DNA from: Acidisarcina sp963790505 | GTDB lineage: Bacteria; Acidobacteriota; Terriglobia; Terriglobales; Acidobacteriaceae | Length of the DNA stretch: 64,000 bases | Direction: 5' to 3' | Assembly: GCA_963790505.1 (NCBI GenBank) | Contig: CAWBOT010000004.1 | Location: 1,571,718 to 1,635,717 of the forward strand | In this document: positions 1 through 9,009 of the stretch, piece after piece | Layout: each line of letters begins with the position of its first letter | Numbering within the stretch: the stretch's first letter is position 1 | Made by a program: the position numbers and the translations under genes | Notes under the pieces: model-generated | Seen by the model: the letters and a program-made list of their open reading frames with translations, nothing else | The model's database searches: none | Told to the model about the DNA's origin: nothing

Positions 1-842
1 GCGATAAGCGTATTGCCTTTAACTCTCGGTTCCAGGATGTGCAGATAAGCGAGACCGAAGCGGTTTAACTGTTCTGCGAGAGAATCGAACAAGGCTTGCG
101 GGTTGCTGTCCGACATTCCATTAAACGATCCACTGGGGCCAATCCGCACTGCGACCCGGTCGCCGCCCCACACCGACACCATCGCCTCAAGAACTTCAAG
201 CATGAATCGGGCGCGGTTCTCGATCGAACCTCCGTAAGCGTCGGTGCGCTTGTTGCTGCCATCCTGGAGAAACTGGTCGGGAAGGTAGCCGTTTGCGCCG
301 TGAAGCTCCACGCCATCAAAGCCGGCAGCCTTCGCCCGCTCGGCGGCCCTGCGATAGTCTTCGACGATGCCCCGAATCTCGGCAATGTCCAGCGCGCGAT
401 GAGGCGAGGGCTGCTGCCAGCCGCTGGGTGTCGAGATCTGGCTCTCGAAAGGAATCACCGAGGGCGCAACGGGCGTTGCTCCGCCGAGCGTATCGACGTG
501 GGAGGCTCGGCCAGTGTGCCAGAGTTGTAGGAACATGCGGCCGCCCTTGGCATGTACGGCGTGAGTGATCTTCTTCCAGCCGGCGACATGTTCGTCGCTA
601 TAAATTCCTGGCGATCCGTACCAGCCGTGGCCTGTGGGAGAGATAGCGGTCGCCTCGGAGATGATGAAGCCGCCATCGGTAGCGCGCTGGCTGTAATACT
701 CGAGCATCAGATCGCCGGGAACGTTGCCAGGCTGCTGAGACCGCGAACGCGTGAGGGGCGCCATCACCACACGATGTCCCAGCGCGACCGCGCCGATCTG
801 CACCGGGGTGAAGAGCTTCTGCTTCGTAGCGATACTCGTCAT
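1..842 (-). CDS. NADH:flavin oxidoreductase / old yellow enzyme (partial)
   Basis: Ene-reductase of the old yellow enzyme family, an FMN-dependent cytoplasmic TIM barrel that reduces activated C=C bonds with NAD(P)H. I translated it by hand because it runs off the left edge, so the C-terminal part with the last FMN-binding loops is missing; about 280 codons are visible. Recognisable family blocks are the N-terminal LFTPVQIG and VVMAPLTRSR, the GFIISEATAIS strand, QLWHTGRASH, and FDGVELHGANGYLPDQFL followed by YGGSIENRARF. The His-Gly-Ala-Asn block supplies the substrate-binding pair of NemA/XenB-type enzymes. The ATG at 842 is the first start giving the family N-terminus, with a GGGG stretch about 11 bases upstream. 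Substrate is not predictable. Confidence 0.9.
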   Translation of the reverse strand, partial: MTSIATKQKLFTPVQIGAVALGHRVVMAPLTRSRSQQPGNVPGDLMLEYYSQRATDGGFIISEATAISPTGHGWYGSPGIYSDEHVAGWKKITHAVHAKGGRMFLQLWHTGRASHVDTLGGATPVAPSVIPFESQISTPSGWQQPSPHRALDIAEIRGIVEDYRRAAERAKAAGFDGVELHGANGYLPDQFLQDGSNKRTDAYGGSIENRARFMLEVLEAMVSVWGGDRVAVRIGPSGSFNGMSDSNPQALFDSLAEQLNRFGLAYLHILEPRVKGNTLI

Positions 843-982
843 GGTCGTCGTGGTCCCCTTTAAAGGCTGTATAAGCCGCTGCGATGGCAGGTTAGCGTTT
901 AGATGTGAACGAGGCGCAAAGGTCGCGCCAGAAGTTTAGAGCGAGGGCCGTCCGCTCTCCTGCGTCGCTAGCCAACCGGTCG

Positions 983-2160
983 TCAGGCACCCCACTGTGG
1001 CACGCTGCGGGCGACGCTCCACATCATGTTGTCCAGGGCAGCGTCGATTTGGTTGGAGGGTTCGGTGCGTGTGTTGGTCAGCGCCGCCCAGCACAATCCG
1101 GTCGCGGTGCGAACCATAAGGGTCGTCGATCCCGGCAGACTGCCGCTGTGCCACCAGTTTCCCGCGCCATTATTGCGGACCATCCAGCCGCGCGCATATT
1201 TGCGGCGCCGTTGGTGTTGGATATGCGGGACGCGGCGTAGTCATGGTGCGGATGGTCTCGGGCTTGAGAAAGCTCGGCATAGGGCGGAGAGCCAGACGTG
1301 ATCGAGGAACTGCACCAGGCTCGACGGCGTGGCGATCCAGCCGCGTGGTCCATGCGCGTCACATTGATCTTGTAGGGATTTTCGCCGTATTGGCCGTAGT
1401 AGACGACCTCATTAGGGGCGCGCTTGCGTCGGAATTCTGCGCGATCCGCATGCCGGTGATTCCGCAGGGACCAAGAATGTTCGCCTGAACATAGTCCGCA
1501 TAGGCCTGCCCGGAAACCTGTTCGATGACGCGGCCGAGCAAGCAATAGCCGAAATTGGAGTAGGCCCAGTGCTGGCCGGGGGGATAGGTTAGTGGCTGAT
1601 TCGCGAGTGTCCAGGAAATCAGTTTGTCTGGTCCCAGGAATCGTGCTGAAACATGGGATCGTTTGGGCCGTTGGACCAGCCTCCGCAGGTGTGTGTAAGC
1701 AGGTGATCGACGGTGATGTCGGTAACGTATTGCTTGAGGGCGGCTTGCCATATTTGTTTCCAAAGATGCCAGAGGGGCCGAAAACTTTGTCGGTCAGGTT
1801 GAGCTTGCCCTTCTCGATGAGAATGAAAATGGTGACCGAGGTGATAGGCTTGGTCACGCCGGCGATGCGGAAGAGGCTGGACTGGCTCACCTGCAGAGCG
1901 TGCTCCTTGTCGGCCATACCCCCGGAATTGTCATAGACGAACTGGGCATTACGCGAGATGGCGACCGAAAGCGCGGGCACGGAGAACTGTCTGCGGAAAG
2001 CGCCGGAGATCCGGCCCATCTCGCCGCGCTCTTGCCCTGTGGGCTGATCTCCTCTCGCCTGTGGAACGATGGCTGCCTGTAACGGACGAGCAACGATTCC
2101 GGCAGCGGCCGCGCCGGCTAGACCTCGAATGACGGCTCGTCTGCTGAACTGGCTGGTCAT
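983..2160 (-). pseudogene. Beta-lactamase-family serine hydrolase, frameshifted, catalytic Ser lost
   Basis: Relic of a class C beta-lactamase/EstB-type serine hydrolase that would have been exported. The ATG at 2160 gives a twin-arginine-like leader (SRRAVIRG, then an Ala-rich hydrophobic stretch). The S-x-x-K region reads FRIAGVTKPIT where the family has FRIASVSKP, so the nucleophilic Ser is Gly. After about 1790 the reading continues in another frame (YSNFGYCLLGRVIEQVSG, the Tyr-x-Asn motif), returns to the first frame near 1440 (APNEVVYYGQYGENPYK), and shifts again near 1190 to the C-terminal end (AGNWWHSGSLPGS), stopping at 983. At least three indels plus loss of the nucleophile indicate a dead gene. 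Sequence errors could explain the indels but not the Gly. Confidence 0.8.
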
Positions 2161-2295
2161 GGTTCTGGTTTTCCTCCGTGAGAGACTCTTGCGGTTATCC
2201 TTCAGTGGAAAGTATTGTACAAACTCACATTGAAACATCGACGGGAGTCAGGCAGAGTTTTCACCTAGCTTCATGCCCGTTCTTTAGGAGAGCAC

Positions 2296-2682
2296 ATGCG
2301 GAAATATAACAAGGCGACGATTGCCATCTTCGCACTCCTGGCGATGATCGTCGGTAACAGGACCCTTTCCCAACAGCCACCGGCCGACAAGCCGCCGGCC
2401 AATGTAGGCGGCAACTGGACCTTTTACACCAAGGGTGACGACGGCAAAACAGGCACGCATTATCTCCAGATCATTCAAAATGGCAGCGAGCTGACAGGGC
2501 ATTTCAAAGGCCCGAATCAATCGGGCGGCATTCAGGGAACGATCAACCTACAGCATGTCGTGATCAAGACCAAGACCCTCCACGTCTTCACTTTCCGCGG
2601 AAGGGTCGAGGGTGATTCCATTCAAGGGGATTGCGGCATTATGGGGCATCACTGCACGTTCCAGGGGGTGCGCGCGAATTGA
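2296..2682 (+). CDS. Small secreted hypothetical protein
   Basis: A 128-residue protein of unknown function. Residues 1-25 form a basic start (MRKYNKA) and a hydrophobic core (IAIFALLAMIVG), a good Sec signal peptide with probable cleavage near TLSQ. The mature part is a short beta-rich chain with GNWTFYTKGDDGKTGTHYL, a pattern seen in small lipocalin-like or signal-processing-independent periplasmic proteins of Acidobacteria that begin with a G-x-W strand. Two Cys (GDCGIMGHHC) near the C-terminus could form a disulfide. A GGAG ribosome-binding site lies at 2288-2291, close upstream of the ATG. The gene is divergent from the hydrolase relic; no operon partner is evident. Confidence 0.7.
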   Translation: MRKYNKATIAIFALLAMIVGNRTLSQQPPADKPPANVGGNWTFYTKGDDGKTGTHYLQIIQNGSELTGHFKGPNQSGGIQGTINLQHVVIKTKTLHVFTFRGRVEGDSIQGDCGIMGHHCTFQGVRAN

Positions 2683-2760
2683 TCGCTTACTATTGCGGCT
2701 GGGCCTCACGCGCAGGACTGCCATTTAAGATGGCAGTTCACAGGGCCCCCGGTTTCCGCG

Positions 2761-3432
2761 ATGCTTCTATACGCCATCACCAGTCGTGTACTGCTCGCCG
2801 AGACCGAGGCAGAACGCAGCGAGCGGCTCGTCGCTCTTGCCGCGAAGTGGGCAGCCAACGGAATTGATTTTGTCCAGATTCGCGAAGGCGATCTTTCCGG
2901 CGCCGATCTCGGTCACCTTGCCGCCGACGTTGTTCGCGCTTCGCGCAGAAGTGGAGGCCACGCGAGGGTGCTCATCAATGCCCATCCGAAGATGGCGATG
3001 CAGATCGCTCTCGACTCGGGTGCAGACGGTGTGCATCTTCCCGGCAATCTCACTCGGGAGTTGCTGACCGAAACGGTTGCACGAATTCGCCAAAGTTGGA
3101 AGTCTGGCGATTCACCGCTCATAAGCGTTTCCTGCCATACTGTTCCGGATATTCGGGCAGCTCGCATGGCCGGTGCGAACGTGGCGCTTTTTGCTCCGGT
3201 CTTTGAGAAGGTCCTTCCAGGGGCATTCCCCATCCCGGGTACGGGGCTGACGGCGCTGGCCGCTGCTTGCGGCGCGGGCAGGGAAGGGCACACTTATCCT
3301 GAGTTGCCCGTTCTCGCACTTGGAGGGGTGACGCTCGAAAACGCCTTGCAGTGCGTCGCAGCAGGAGCATCAGGCATCGCTGCAATCCGGCTATTCCTCG
3401 ATGGAGGCAGTTCGCTGGTCAACGCGGGTTGA
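2761..3432 (+). CDS. thiE: Thiamine phosphate synthase family protein (ThiE/TenI-like)
   Basis: TIM-barrel protein of the ThiE/TenI family, 223 residues against about 210 for ThiE. ThiE joins HMP-pyrophosphate and thiazole phosphate to give thiamine monophosphate. Visible family elements are the N-terminal strand LLYAIT, FVQIREGDLSG (ThiE usually has QxRxK, here the Lys is replaced by Gly-Asp), VLINAHPKMAMQIALDSGADGVHLP, SVSCHTV and the C-terminal phosphate-binding LALGGVTLENALQCVAAGASGIAAI. Because the QxRxK site is degenerate, a TenI-like or otherwise divergent role is possible. No other thi gene is adjacent. The gene converges on gyrB. Confidence 0.75.
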   Translation: MLLYAITSRVLLAETEAERSERLVALAAKWAANGIDFVQIREGDLSGADLGHLAADVVRASRRSGGHARVLINAHPKMAMQIALDSGADGVHLPGNLTRELLTETVARIRQSWKSGDSPLISVSCHTVPDIRAARMAGANVALFAPVFEKVLPGAFPIPGTGLTALAAACGAGREGHTYPELPVLALGGVTLENALQCVAAGASGIAAIRLFLDGGSSLVNAG

Positions 3433-3471
3433 AAAAGCCGCGCCTTAACCAGGCCTCGATCACTAGATCCG

Positions 3472-6126
3472 TTAGATATCCAGGTTCTTGACGTCGAGCG
3501 CGTTCTCCTCAATGAACTTGCGGCGCGCCTCGACATCCTCGCCCATCAGCGTCGTGAAGATCGTCTCGGTTGCGGCAATGTCTTCGAGCTTGACCTGGAG
3601 CAAGGTGCGGCGCTCCGGATCCATGGTCGTTTCCCATAGCTGGGTCGAGGTCATCTCACCCAAGCCCTTGTAACGCTGCACCTGGTAGTCGCGACGTCCC
3701 TGTTCGATAACGTAGTCGAAGAGTTCTCTCGGAGTCTGTTTAACTACCGGATCGTGGTTGGCTTTCCCGGCGCGCTTCGGCGCCGGCTTTCCGGCCTCGA
3801 TCTCGCCGATCGTTTCACCCTCGGTCTCTTCGGCCTCAGCCTCGGCAGCTGCGGCTACGACCTTCGAGGCGTACTCGATGCGGAATGGCGGCTCGAGCTC
3901 CTTGGCGACCTGCGAGTATTTCGACATCATCTGGCGGTATTCGGGCGTAGAGGCAAGCGTCCAGTTGATCGCACGTTCCGCGCCGTTGTCGTCAGTGAAG
4001 CTGACCGACCAGGTCTGATGTTCCTCGTCGTAAGCGGGCTCGCTGAGCGCCTTGAGTTGCAGGACCTTCCGCTGCTTCTCGAGCTGGCGATGGAGCTTGA
4101 CGAGCTTCTCCGGCGCTTTGCCATCGGCGCCTTCAAAATCGGCGCGGCGGACGAGTTCGAGCTCGGCAAGCTGGTTGGTCACCCACTCGTTGCGAATACG
4201 CTTGTCGACTTTGTCGAAGAGTTCGAGGTATTCGCGGAGCTGGCCGATGAACCTGGTCAGCGTCGCGCCGTCAAGCTTGTGTTCTGTCGGGCCTTCAGCC
4301 GCGCCGGCGCCGTGATAGACAACCATGCCATCGGAGGCGCGCTTGACCATCACGCGGACAAACTCACGATCATCCTTGATGTACTGCTCAAACTTGCCCT
4401 TCTTGATGCGGTAGAGCGGCGGCTGGGCGATGAAAACGTGGCCGCGCTTGATCAGCTCCGTCATATGGCGGAAGAAGAAGGTCAGCAGCAAAGTGCGGAT
4501 GTGCGAACCGTCGACGTCGGCGTCCGTCATCAGGATGATCTTGCCATAGCGCAGTCTCGACGGGTCGAAGTCTTCCTTGCCGATACCTGCGCCGAGCGCG
4601 GTGATCATGGCGCGGATTTCCTCGTGACCGAGCATCTTGTCGTAGCGAGCTTTCTCTACGTTGAGGATCTTTCCCTTGAGCGGCAGGATAGCCTGGAAGC
4701 GGCGGTCGCGGCCCTGGCGTGAGGTGCCGCCTGCGGATTCGCCCTCGACCAGATAAATCTCGCAGCGCTCGGGGTCGCGTTCGCTGCAATCGGAAAGCTT
4801 GCCGGGCAGCCCGCCACCATCGAGGGCGCCTTTGCGCCGTGTGAGGTCGCGGGCCTTGCGCGCCGCCTCGCGGGCACGCGCGGCTTCGATGGCCTTGTTA
4901 ATGATCTTTCTTGCGATCGGCGGATTCTGCTCGAGAAAACCGCCCAGCTTTTCGTTCACGACTGCCTGCACGATGCCGGCGATATCGGAGTTCAGCTTAC
5001 CTTTGGTCTGGCCCTCGAACTGCGGCTGTGAGAGCTTTACACTGATGACTGCGACCAGGCCTTCGCGCACATCGTCGCCCGAGAGGTTTTCTTTTAGATC
5101 CTTGAAGAGCCCCAGCGACTGGCCGGCGCTGTTAATGGTACGAGTCAGCGCGGTCTTGAATCCGGAGAGGTGAGCCCCGCCATCGACGGTATTGATGTTG
5201 TTGGCGAAGGTGAAGACCGTCTCCGAGTAGGCATCGTTGTACTGCATCGCGATATCGATCTCGACGTTCTCGCGCGTCGCCTCCATCACGATCGGCTTGT
5301 CATGCAATACCTGCTTGCCCTTGTTGAGCAGCTTGATGAATTCGGCGATGCCACCGGCGTACTTGAAGTCGGCGCGCTTGGCCTCGCCGGTCTTGGGGTC
5401 GGTGGTGCGCTCATCGGTGAGCGAGATCTCGAGGCCCTTGTTGAGGAAGGCGAGCTCGCGCAGACGCTGGGCGAGAGTGTCGTAGTTGTATTCGGTGACG
5501 GTGAAGATCGACTTGTCGGGCAGGAAGTGGACCTTGGTGCCGCGGCGTTTGGATTTTCCGGTCTGGCGGAGCTTCTCGAGTGGCGCGCCTTTGGAGTAGG
5601 TCTGCTCGTAGGTGTGGTCGTCGCGCCAGATCTCGACGTCGAAGGCCTCGCTGAGGGCGTTGACGCAGGAGACGCCGACACCGTGGAGGCCTCCGGAGAC
5701 TTTGTAGTTGGAAGCGTCGAACTTGCCGCCGGCGTGGAGCTTGGTGAGCACGACCTCGACGGCGGTCATGCGCTCGCCGTTGGGCAGGACCTTTTCGTCG
5801 ACCGGGATGCCGCGGCCGTCGTCGACGACGGTGATGGAGTTGTCGACGTGGATGGTGACGTCGATTTTCTTCGCGTGTCCCGCGAGCGCCTCGTCAACGG
5901 AATTGTCCACCACCTCATACACGAGGTGATGGAGGCCCATCTCCCCCGTCGAGCCGATGTACATTGCCGGTCGAAGTCGAACAGCCTCCAGGCCCTCGAG
6001 AATTTTAATGTCCTCGCCGGTGTACGACCGGGTTGAGGGAAGGTCGTTCCCATTCTGGAACGACGGAATATCGAGAGGATCAGGGAAGGAAAGACCGGCG
6101 GAAACTGCTAGCTCTTTAGTGGACAT
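3472..6126 (-). CDS. gyrB: DNA gyrase subunit B
   Basis: ATPase subunit of the type IIA topoisomerase that introduces negative supercoils; forms an A2B2 enzyme with GyrA. All GHKL ATPase boxes are visible: EVVDNSVDEA (Asn for Mg-ATP), VVDDGRGIPV, and GGLHGVGVSCVNALS. The TOPRIM domain shows YLVEGESAGG and LMTDADVDGSHIRTLLL, and the C-terminus has YKGLGEMTSTQLWETTMDP. At 884 residues it is about 80 longer than E. coli GyrB. The N-terminal leader before SYTGEDI is about 35 residues longer than usual, and there is a charged Ala/Glu-rich insertion before HDPVVKQTPRELFDYV. ATG at 6126 is preceded by GGAG. gyrA is not in the window. Confidence 0.97.
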   Translation of the reverse strand: MSTKELAVSAGLSFPDPLDIPSFQNGNDLPSTRSYTGEDIKILEGLEAVRLRPAMYIGSTGEMGLHHLVYEVVDNSVDEALAGHAKKIDVTIHVDNSITVVDDGRGIPVDEKVLPNGERMTAVEVVLTKLHAGGKFDASNYKVSGGLHGVGVSCVNALSEAFDVEIWRDDHTYEQTYSKGAPLEKLRQTGKSKRRGTKVHFLPDKSIFTVTEYNYDTLAQRLRELAFLNKGLEISLTDERTTDPKTGEAKRADFKYAGGIAEFIKLLNKGKQVLHDKPIVMEATRENVEIDIAMQYNDAYSETVFTFANNINTVDGGAHLSGFKTALTRTINSAGQSLGLFKDLKENLSGDDVREGLVAVISVKLSQPQFEGQTKGKLNSDIAGIVQAVVNEKLGGFLEQNPPIARKIINKAIEAARAREAARKARDLTRRKGALDGGGLPGKLSDCSERDPERCEIYLVEGESAGGTSRQGRDRRFQAILPLKGKILNVEKARYDKMLGHEEIRAMITALGAGIGKEDFDPSRLRYGKIILMTDADVDGSHIRTLLLTFFFRHMTELIKRGHVFIAQPPLYRIKKGKFEQYIKDDREFVRVMVKRASDGMVVYHGAGAAEGPTEHKLDGATLTRFIGQLREYLELFDKVDKRIRNEWVTNQLAELELVRRADFEGADGKAPEKLVKLHRQLEKQRKVLQLKALSEPAYDEEHQTWSVSFTDDNGAERAINWTLASTPEYRQMMSKYSQVAKELEPPFRIEYASKVVAAAAEAEAEETEGETIGEIEAGKPAPKRAGKANHDPVVKQTPRELFDYVIEQGRRDYQVQRYKGLGEMTSTQLWETTMDPERRTLLQVKLEDIAATETIFTTLMGEDVEARRKFIEENALDVKNLDI

Positions 6127-6230
6127 GAAACTCCGATGGCTGCGAACCCCTGGGCGACCCGTTTCAGCACGCGAGTAACCGCATTAAATGACTGAAAGCG
6201 AAAGGGTTTGCACACACTTGAACTGTCTCA

Positions 6231-6236
6231 ATTATA
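6231..6236 (-). promoter_or_regulatory. Candidate -10 box upstream of gyrB
   Basis: A perfect TATAAT on the minus strand about 100 bases upstream of the gyrB start. A TTGACG occurs only 12 bases further upstream, too close for a standard -35, so only the -10 call is supported. Confidence 0.35.
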
Positions 6237-6475
6237 GCACGAGCAGGGCGTCAATTTGAGAGCGATGAGCGTCCTCGACGGACCTCCCAATGGCTAGCCC
6301 AAGGCCGATAGCAAAGGAAGCACCATGACCTTCGTAATGGCCTTCGAGCCAGTCTTCTCTATTCGCCGACAAAGGCTTATCCCTCTTTCACTTACACTGC
6401 GAATGAGGTACGTGATTCCTCTCATTTTGAGAAGAATCAGATTCCAGACAAAAGTTGACATCCGGGAGATTGAAT

Positions 6476-6649
6476 ATGACCAGTCTGATTCGAGGTTTTG
6501 CGGTTGCACTTATCCTTGCAGGGCTTCTCGCTGCGACGCATTCACCGGCGAACCCGCCGAGGAGTACCTCAATATCAGGAAAGTCCGCCGGGCCGGTTCC
6601 CGTTTGCCCGCCAAACGATCCGAATGCCTGCCATATTGAGCAGTGGTGA
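6476..6649 (+). CDS. Small exported peptide, 57 aa
   Basis: Short reading frame with a convincing start: GGGAG at 6464-6468 sits 7 bases before the ATG. The peptide begins MTSLIRGFAVALILAGLLAA, a textbook signal peptide with likely cleavage after THSPA or nearby, leaving a mature chain of roughly 30 residues that is Pro/Ser-rich and ends CPPNDPNACHIEQW with two Cys. A longer in-frame start exists at 6455 but lacks a ribosome-binding site. No homolog is recognised. A weak hairpin follows the stop. It could be an envelope peptide or a secreted signal; this is unproven. Confidence 0.55.
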   Translation: MTSLIRGFAVALILAGLLAATHSPANPPRSTSISGKSAGPVPVCPPNDPNACHIEQW

Positions 6650-6662
6650 ACCGGCCACAGGC

Positions 6663-6690
6663 GCCAACCTACAGAAAATTGTAAGTTGGC
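6663..6690 (+). terminator. Hairpin after the small exported peptide
   Basis: GCCAAC...GTTGGC with three further pairs inside (TAC/GTA) and an 8-base loop. It is followed by ACAAAATTTG rather than a clean T-tract, so it is a weak terminator candidate. Confidence 0.35.
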
Positions 6691-6750
6691 ACAAAATTTG
6701 TTGAGCGCGCCCCCAATTCCGGATATCCTCAAGATTCGGGCGGAAAGCGC

Positions 6751-7624
6751 ATGCACGTGGGTCGAGATATTTTGTCTGTCGCCGAGCTAGTTCTGCTCGC
6801 GGCGACCTGCTGCGCCTTTTTGCGCGGGAGGGCGCGCCAGGATTTTCCTGCCTTCGGCCTCTTTCTGGCTTGGCGCCTCGGTGTCTACACAGCACTTTTC
6901 GCGGTTCTCGAGGCGGTGCGGCTGTCCCTGATCGACAGACATCTTGCGTATGCTGTCTATTACTACTTGTATTGGGTGGGGTATCTCGTTGGGGCGGGCA
7001 CTGCCAGTGTTGGCGATCCAGGAGGTCTTTCGACACCTCATGCGTCCTATCCCAGGTCTTGGACGCTACGGATTGATTGCTGCCCGGTGGGTCACTTTGA
7101 CCTCGGTTTTGCTGGCACTCGCGATGGCGCTCTATCCGACCATGGGACAAAACCGGAGTCTTCTGGTTGCCGCAACGGGCGGGGCAATGCGCTGCCTGAG
7201 CGTCCTTGAACTTTGCCTGCTGGCATTCGTCCTGGTATCGATGCATGCGCTGCGCTTGTCGCCTCTCAGTCGGGAGTTTGGCGTGGCGCTCGGGCTGGGT
7301 TTGACCGCCGGCGCGGACCTTTTCGGATCGGCATTCGCCTTCGGCCATCCTACCCTCGCGTCCATTGCAAACTACGGTTCGCTGATTGTGGTCACGCTGG
7401 CAGCTGGCGTCTGGATGCTTTACTTCCTCAGGCCTCAACCCGAGGCCAGGCAAGCACTCATGCCCCTCGCCTCCCCGCTGCAGCGCTGGAATGAGATTGC
7501 CGACGCACTCGGGCAGCCAGCCCCGCAGATCAGCCTTGGCCTGTCGACGGAGTGTTTTCTGCAGGACGTCGAAAAAGCCGTGGATCGCGTCCTTGAAAAG
7601 AACTCCCTCAACACGGCAGAGTGA
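6751..7624 (+). pseudogene. Multi-pass membrane protein, single frameshift
   Basis: Integral membrane protein of unknown function, split between two frames. From ATG 6751 the protein reads MHVGRDILSVAELVLLAATC and continues hydrophobic to about position 7000 (YYYLYWVGYLVGAG). There the same theme switches to the next frame (VLAIQEVFRHLMRPIPGLG) and runs to the stop at 7622-7624. A single extra base in the GC-rich run around 6990-7010 would account for this. The reconstructed product has about seven membrane segments and a soluble C-terminal tail. Either a recent one-base pseudogene or a sequencing indel; coding character is preserved on both sides, which favours recency. Position follows a GGAAAG ribosome-binding site. 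Confidence 0.65.
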
Positions 7625-7654
7625 CGAAGGGATTGGTTCCTATCAGAAGCAGGA

Positions 7655-7687
7655 AAGCCCCTGAGTAATGCTTCTGCTCAAGGGCTT
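7655..7687. terminator. Bidirectional hairpin between convergent genes
   Basis: AAGCCCCTGAG pairs with CTCAAGGGCTT (one mismatch), loop of 11 bases. It lies between the membrane-protein locus (plus) and rpmA (minus), where a shared terminator is expected. No long T-run on either side. Confidence 0.5.
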
Positions 7688-7720
7688 CTTGCGGTAAGGC
7701 TTTACCTGTGATCGCTTGAC

Positions 7721-7996
7721 CTAACTTGCTTCGGTGGCGGCTGCGACTGGCTCGATCGCAACGAACCGGCCAGTCTTGCCGCGGTCGATAAACTTGACCC
7801 GGCCTGAGATCTTGGCGAAGAGCGTATCGTCGCTGCCGCGGCCAACGTTCAACCCTGGTTTCAACCGGGTCCCGCGCTGGCGGACGATGATCGATCCCCC
7901 GGTTACCACCTCGCCGCCGAACTTTTTCACTCCAAGACGCTGCGCGTTAGAGTCGCGGCCATTCTTTGAACTTCCGAGTCCCTTTTTATGTGCCAT
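7721..7996 (-). CDS. rpmA: 50S ribosomal protein L27
   Basis: Large-subunit ribosomal protein whose N-terminus reaches the peptidyl transferase centre. 91 residues, family length about 85. Diagnostic sequence: MAHKKGLGSSKNGRDSNAQRLGVKKFGG and GSIIVRQRGTRLKPGLNVG. It starts directly with MAHKKG, so no Firmicutes-type cleavable N-terminal extension is present. It forms an operon with rplU upstream (61-base gap), the near-universal rplU-rpmA order. obgE, often next, is absent here. Confidence 0.97.
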   Translation of the reverse strand: MAHKKGLGSSKNGRDSNAQRLGVKKFGGEVVTGGSIIVRQRGTRLKPGLNVGRGSDDTLFAKISGRVKFIDRGKTGRFVAIEPVAAATEAS

Positions 7997-8057
7997 TTCT
8001 CGATCCTCATGCTCGCGGGAGGCTGCTCCCGCTCAGATAATTTGCAAATGCGCGCTG

Positions 8058-8384
8058 CTACTTAGCGGCGTAGGTCGCGCCGTCCACCTGGATCTCGTTG
8101 ATGCGGATCTCCGTGTAAGACTGGCGATGTCCTTGCAGCTTCTTGTACTGCTTCTTGCGTTTGTAGTGGAAAACCAGAATCTTCGCGCCACGGCCTTCGC
8201 TGACGACGGTGCCGATTACTTTGGCGCCGGCTGGCTGGGTCACCGATCCAGCTTCGCCTGAAACAGCCAGGACTTCGCTGAACTCAACGGTGCCATTTTC
8301 GCCTGCTTCGGCTTTTTCGATCTTAAGCACATCGCCGGGGGCGACGCGATACTGTTTTCCGCCTGTGCGGATGACTGCGTACAT
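8058..8384 (-). CDS. rplU: 50S ribosomal protein L21
   Basis: L21 binds 23S rRNA and contacts L20. 108 residues, normal length. Clear family start MYAVIRTGGKQYRVAPGD and C-terminal signature HYKRKKQYKKLQGHRQSYTEIRI. First gene of the rplU-rpmA pair. The ATG at 8384 is preceded by GGAGAAAAGTC, giving a GGAG site 7 bases away. Confidence 0.97.
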   Translation of the reverse strand: MYAVIRTGGKQYRVAPGDVLKIEKAEAGENGTVEFSEVLAVSGEAGSVTQPAGAKVIGTVVSEGRGAKILVFHYKRKKQYKKLQGHRQSYTEIRINEIQVDGATYAAK

Positions 8385-8805
8385 GACTTTTCTCCAGCGC
8401 TCCCTGGCTTCGGGCGCGCTAACTCCATCTTCTGGAAATTTCGCGATGCGGACCGCAGAATCTGATCCCTACTGACGCTCACCTGGAACCTGCTGGCCTG
8501 CCAGTCGGTGCATGGATTCAACCATTCGTCTCAGGGATCGCATCAGGAAGCCCGAAGATACAAAACGCCGGGCGCAACTGCCGAACTTTCTAAGTCTATC
8601 GATCCGGCACCCGGCGGTCAATCCCTATCGCGCCTTTGGCGTGAATATTTGCGGCGGAGGCGAGAGATAGGCTAAACTGAAACATCTGCGAAGATGGGCG
8701 GAAGCCCATTGGATCCTCGCACCAGGCTGCGTCGACGAGCGTCTTCAAGCCGCGACCCCAGTGCCCGAGACCCGCCGAAGAAAATTTTGAAGCATGGAGT
8801 AAGTC
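8385..8805. other. Divergent intergenic region rplU / rpmB
   Basis: 421 bases without a convincing gene. Both flanking ribosomal protein genes are transcribed outward from it, so it should hold two promoters and 5' leaders. I could not pick a -10/-35 pair with confidence on either strand. Short overlapping open frames here have no ribosome-binding sites or recognisable products. Confidence 0.6.
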
Positions 8806-8994
8806 ATGGCTCAGATTTGCCAGATCTGCGGCAAAGGTCCGCAGTTCGGAAATAATATTTCGCACGCCCACAACATCACCCGCCGCCGCTGGAACGTCAA
8901 CCTTCGCCCAGTCAAGGCTAAGGTCGAGGGCGGCGCAAAGCGCATTCGCGTCTGCACCAGCTGTATCAAGGCTGGCAAAGTCATCAAGGCGTAG
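8806..8994 (+). CDS. rpmB: 50S ribosomal protein L28
   Basis: Small large-subunit ribosomal protein, 62 residues. It is the zinc-binding form: CQICGKGP near the N-terminus and RVCTSCIKAGKV near the C-terminus give two CxxC pairs. Family core HAHNITRRRWNVNLRPVK is intact. GGAG at 8799-8802 is slightly close to the ATG. Monocistronic; the next gene is convergent. Confidence 0.95.
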   Translation: MAQICQICGKGPQFGNNISHAHNITRRRWNVNLRPVKAKVEGGAKRIRVCTSCIKAGKVIKA

Positions 8995-9009
8995 GCTCGC
9001 TATGCGGGC

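Noticed and set aside
3754..6036. Long plus-strand frames opposite gyrB
   Set aside because: Shadows of the gyrB coding frame, Leu/Val/Asp-rich without known domains.
6575..7453. 292-codon minus-strand frame opposite the membrane protein
   Set aside because: Arg/Gln-rich antisense translation; the plus strand shows membrane segments in two frames instead.
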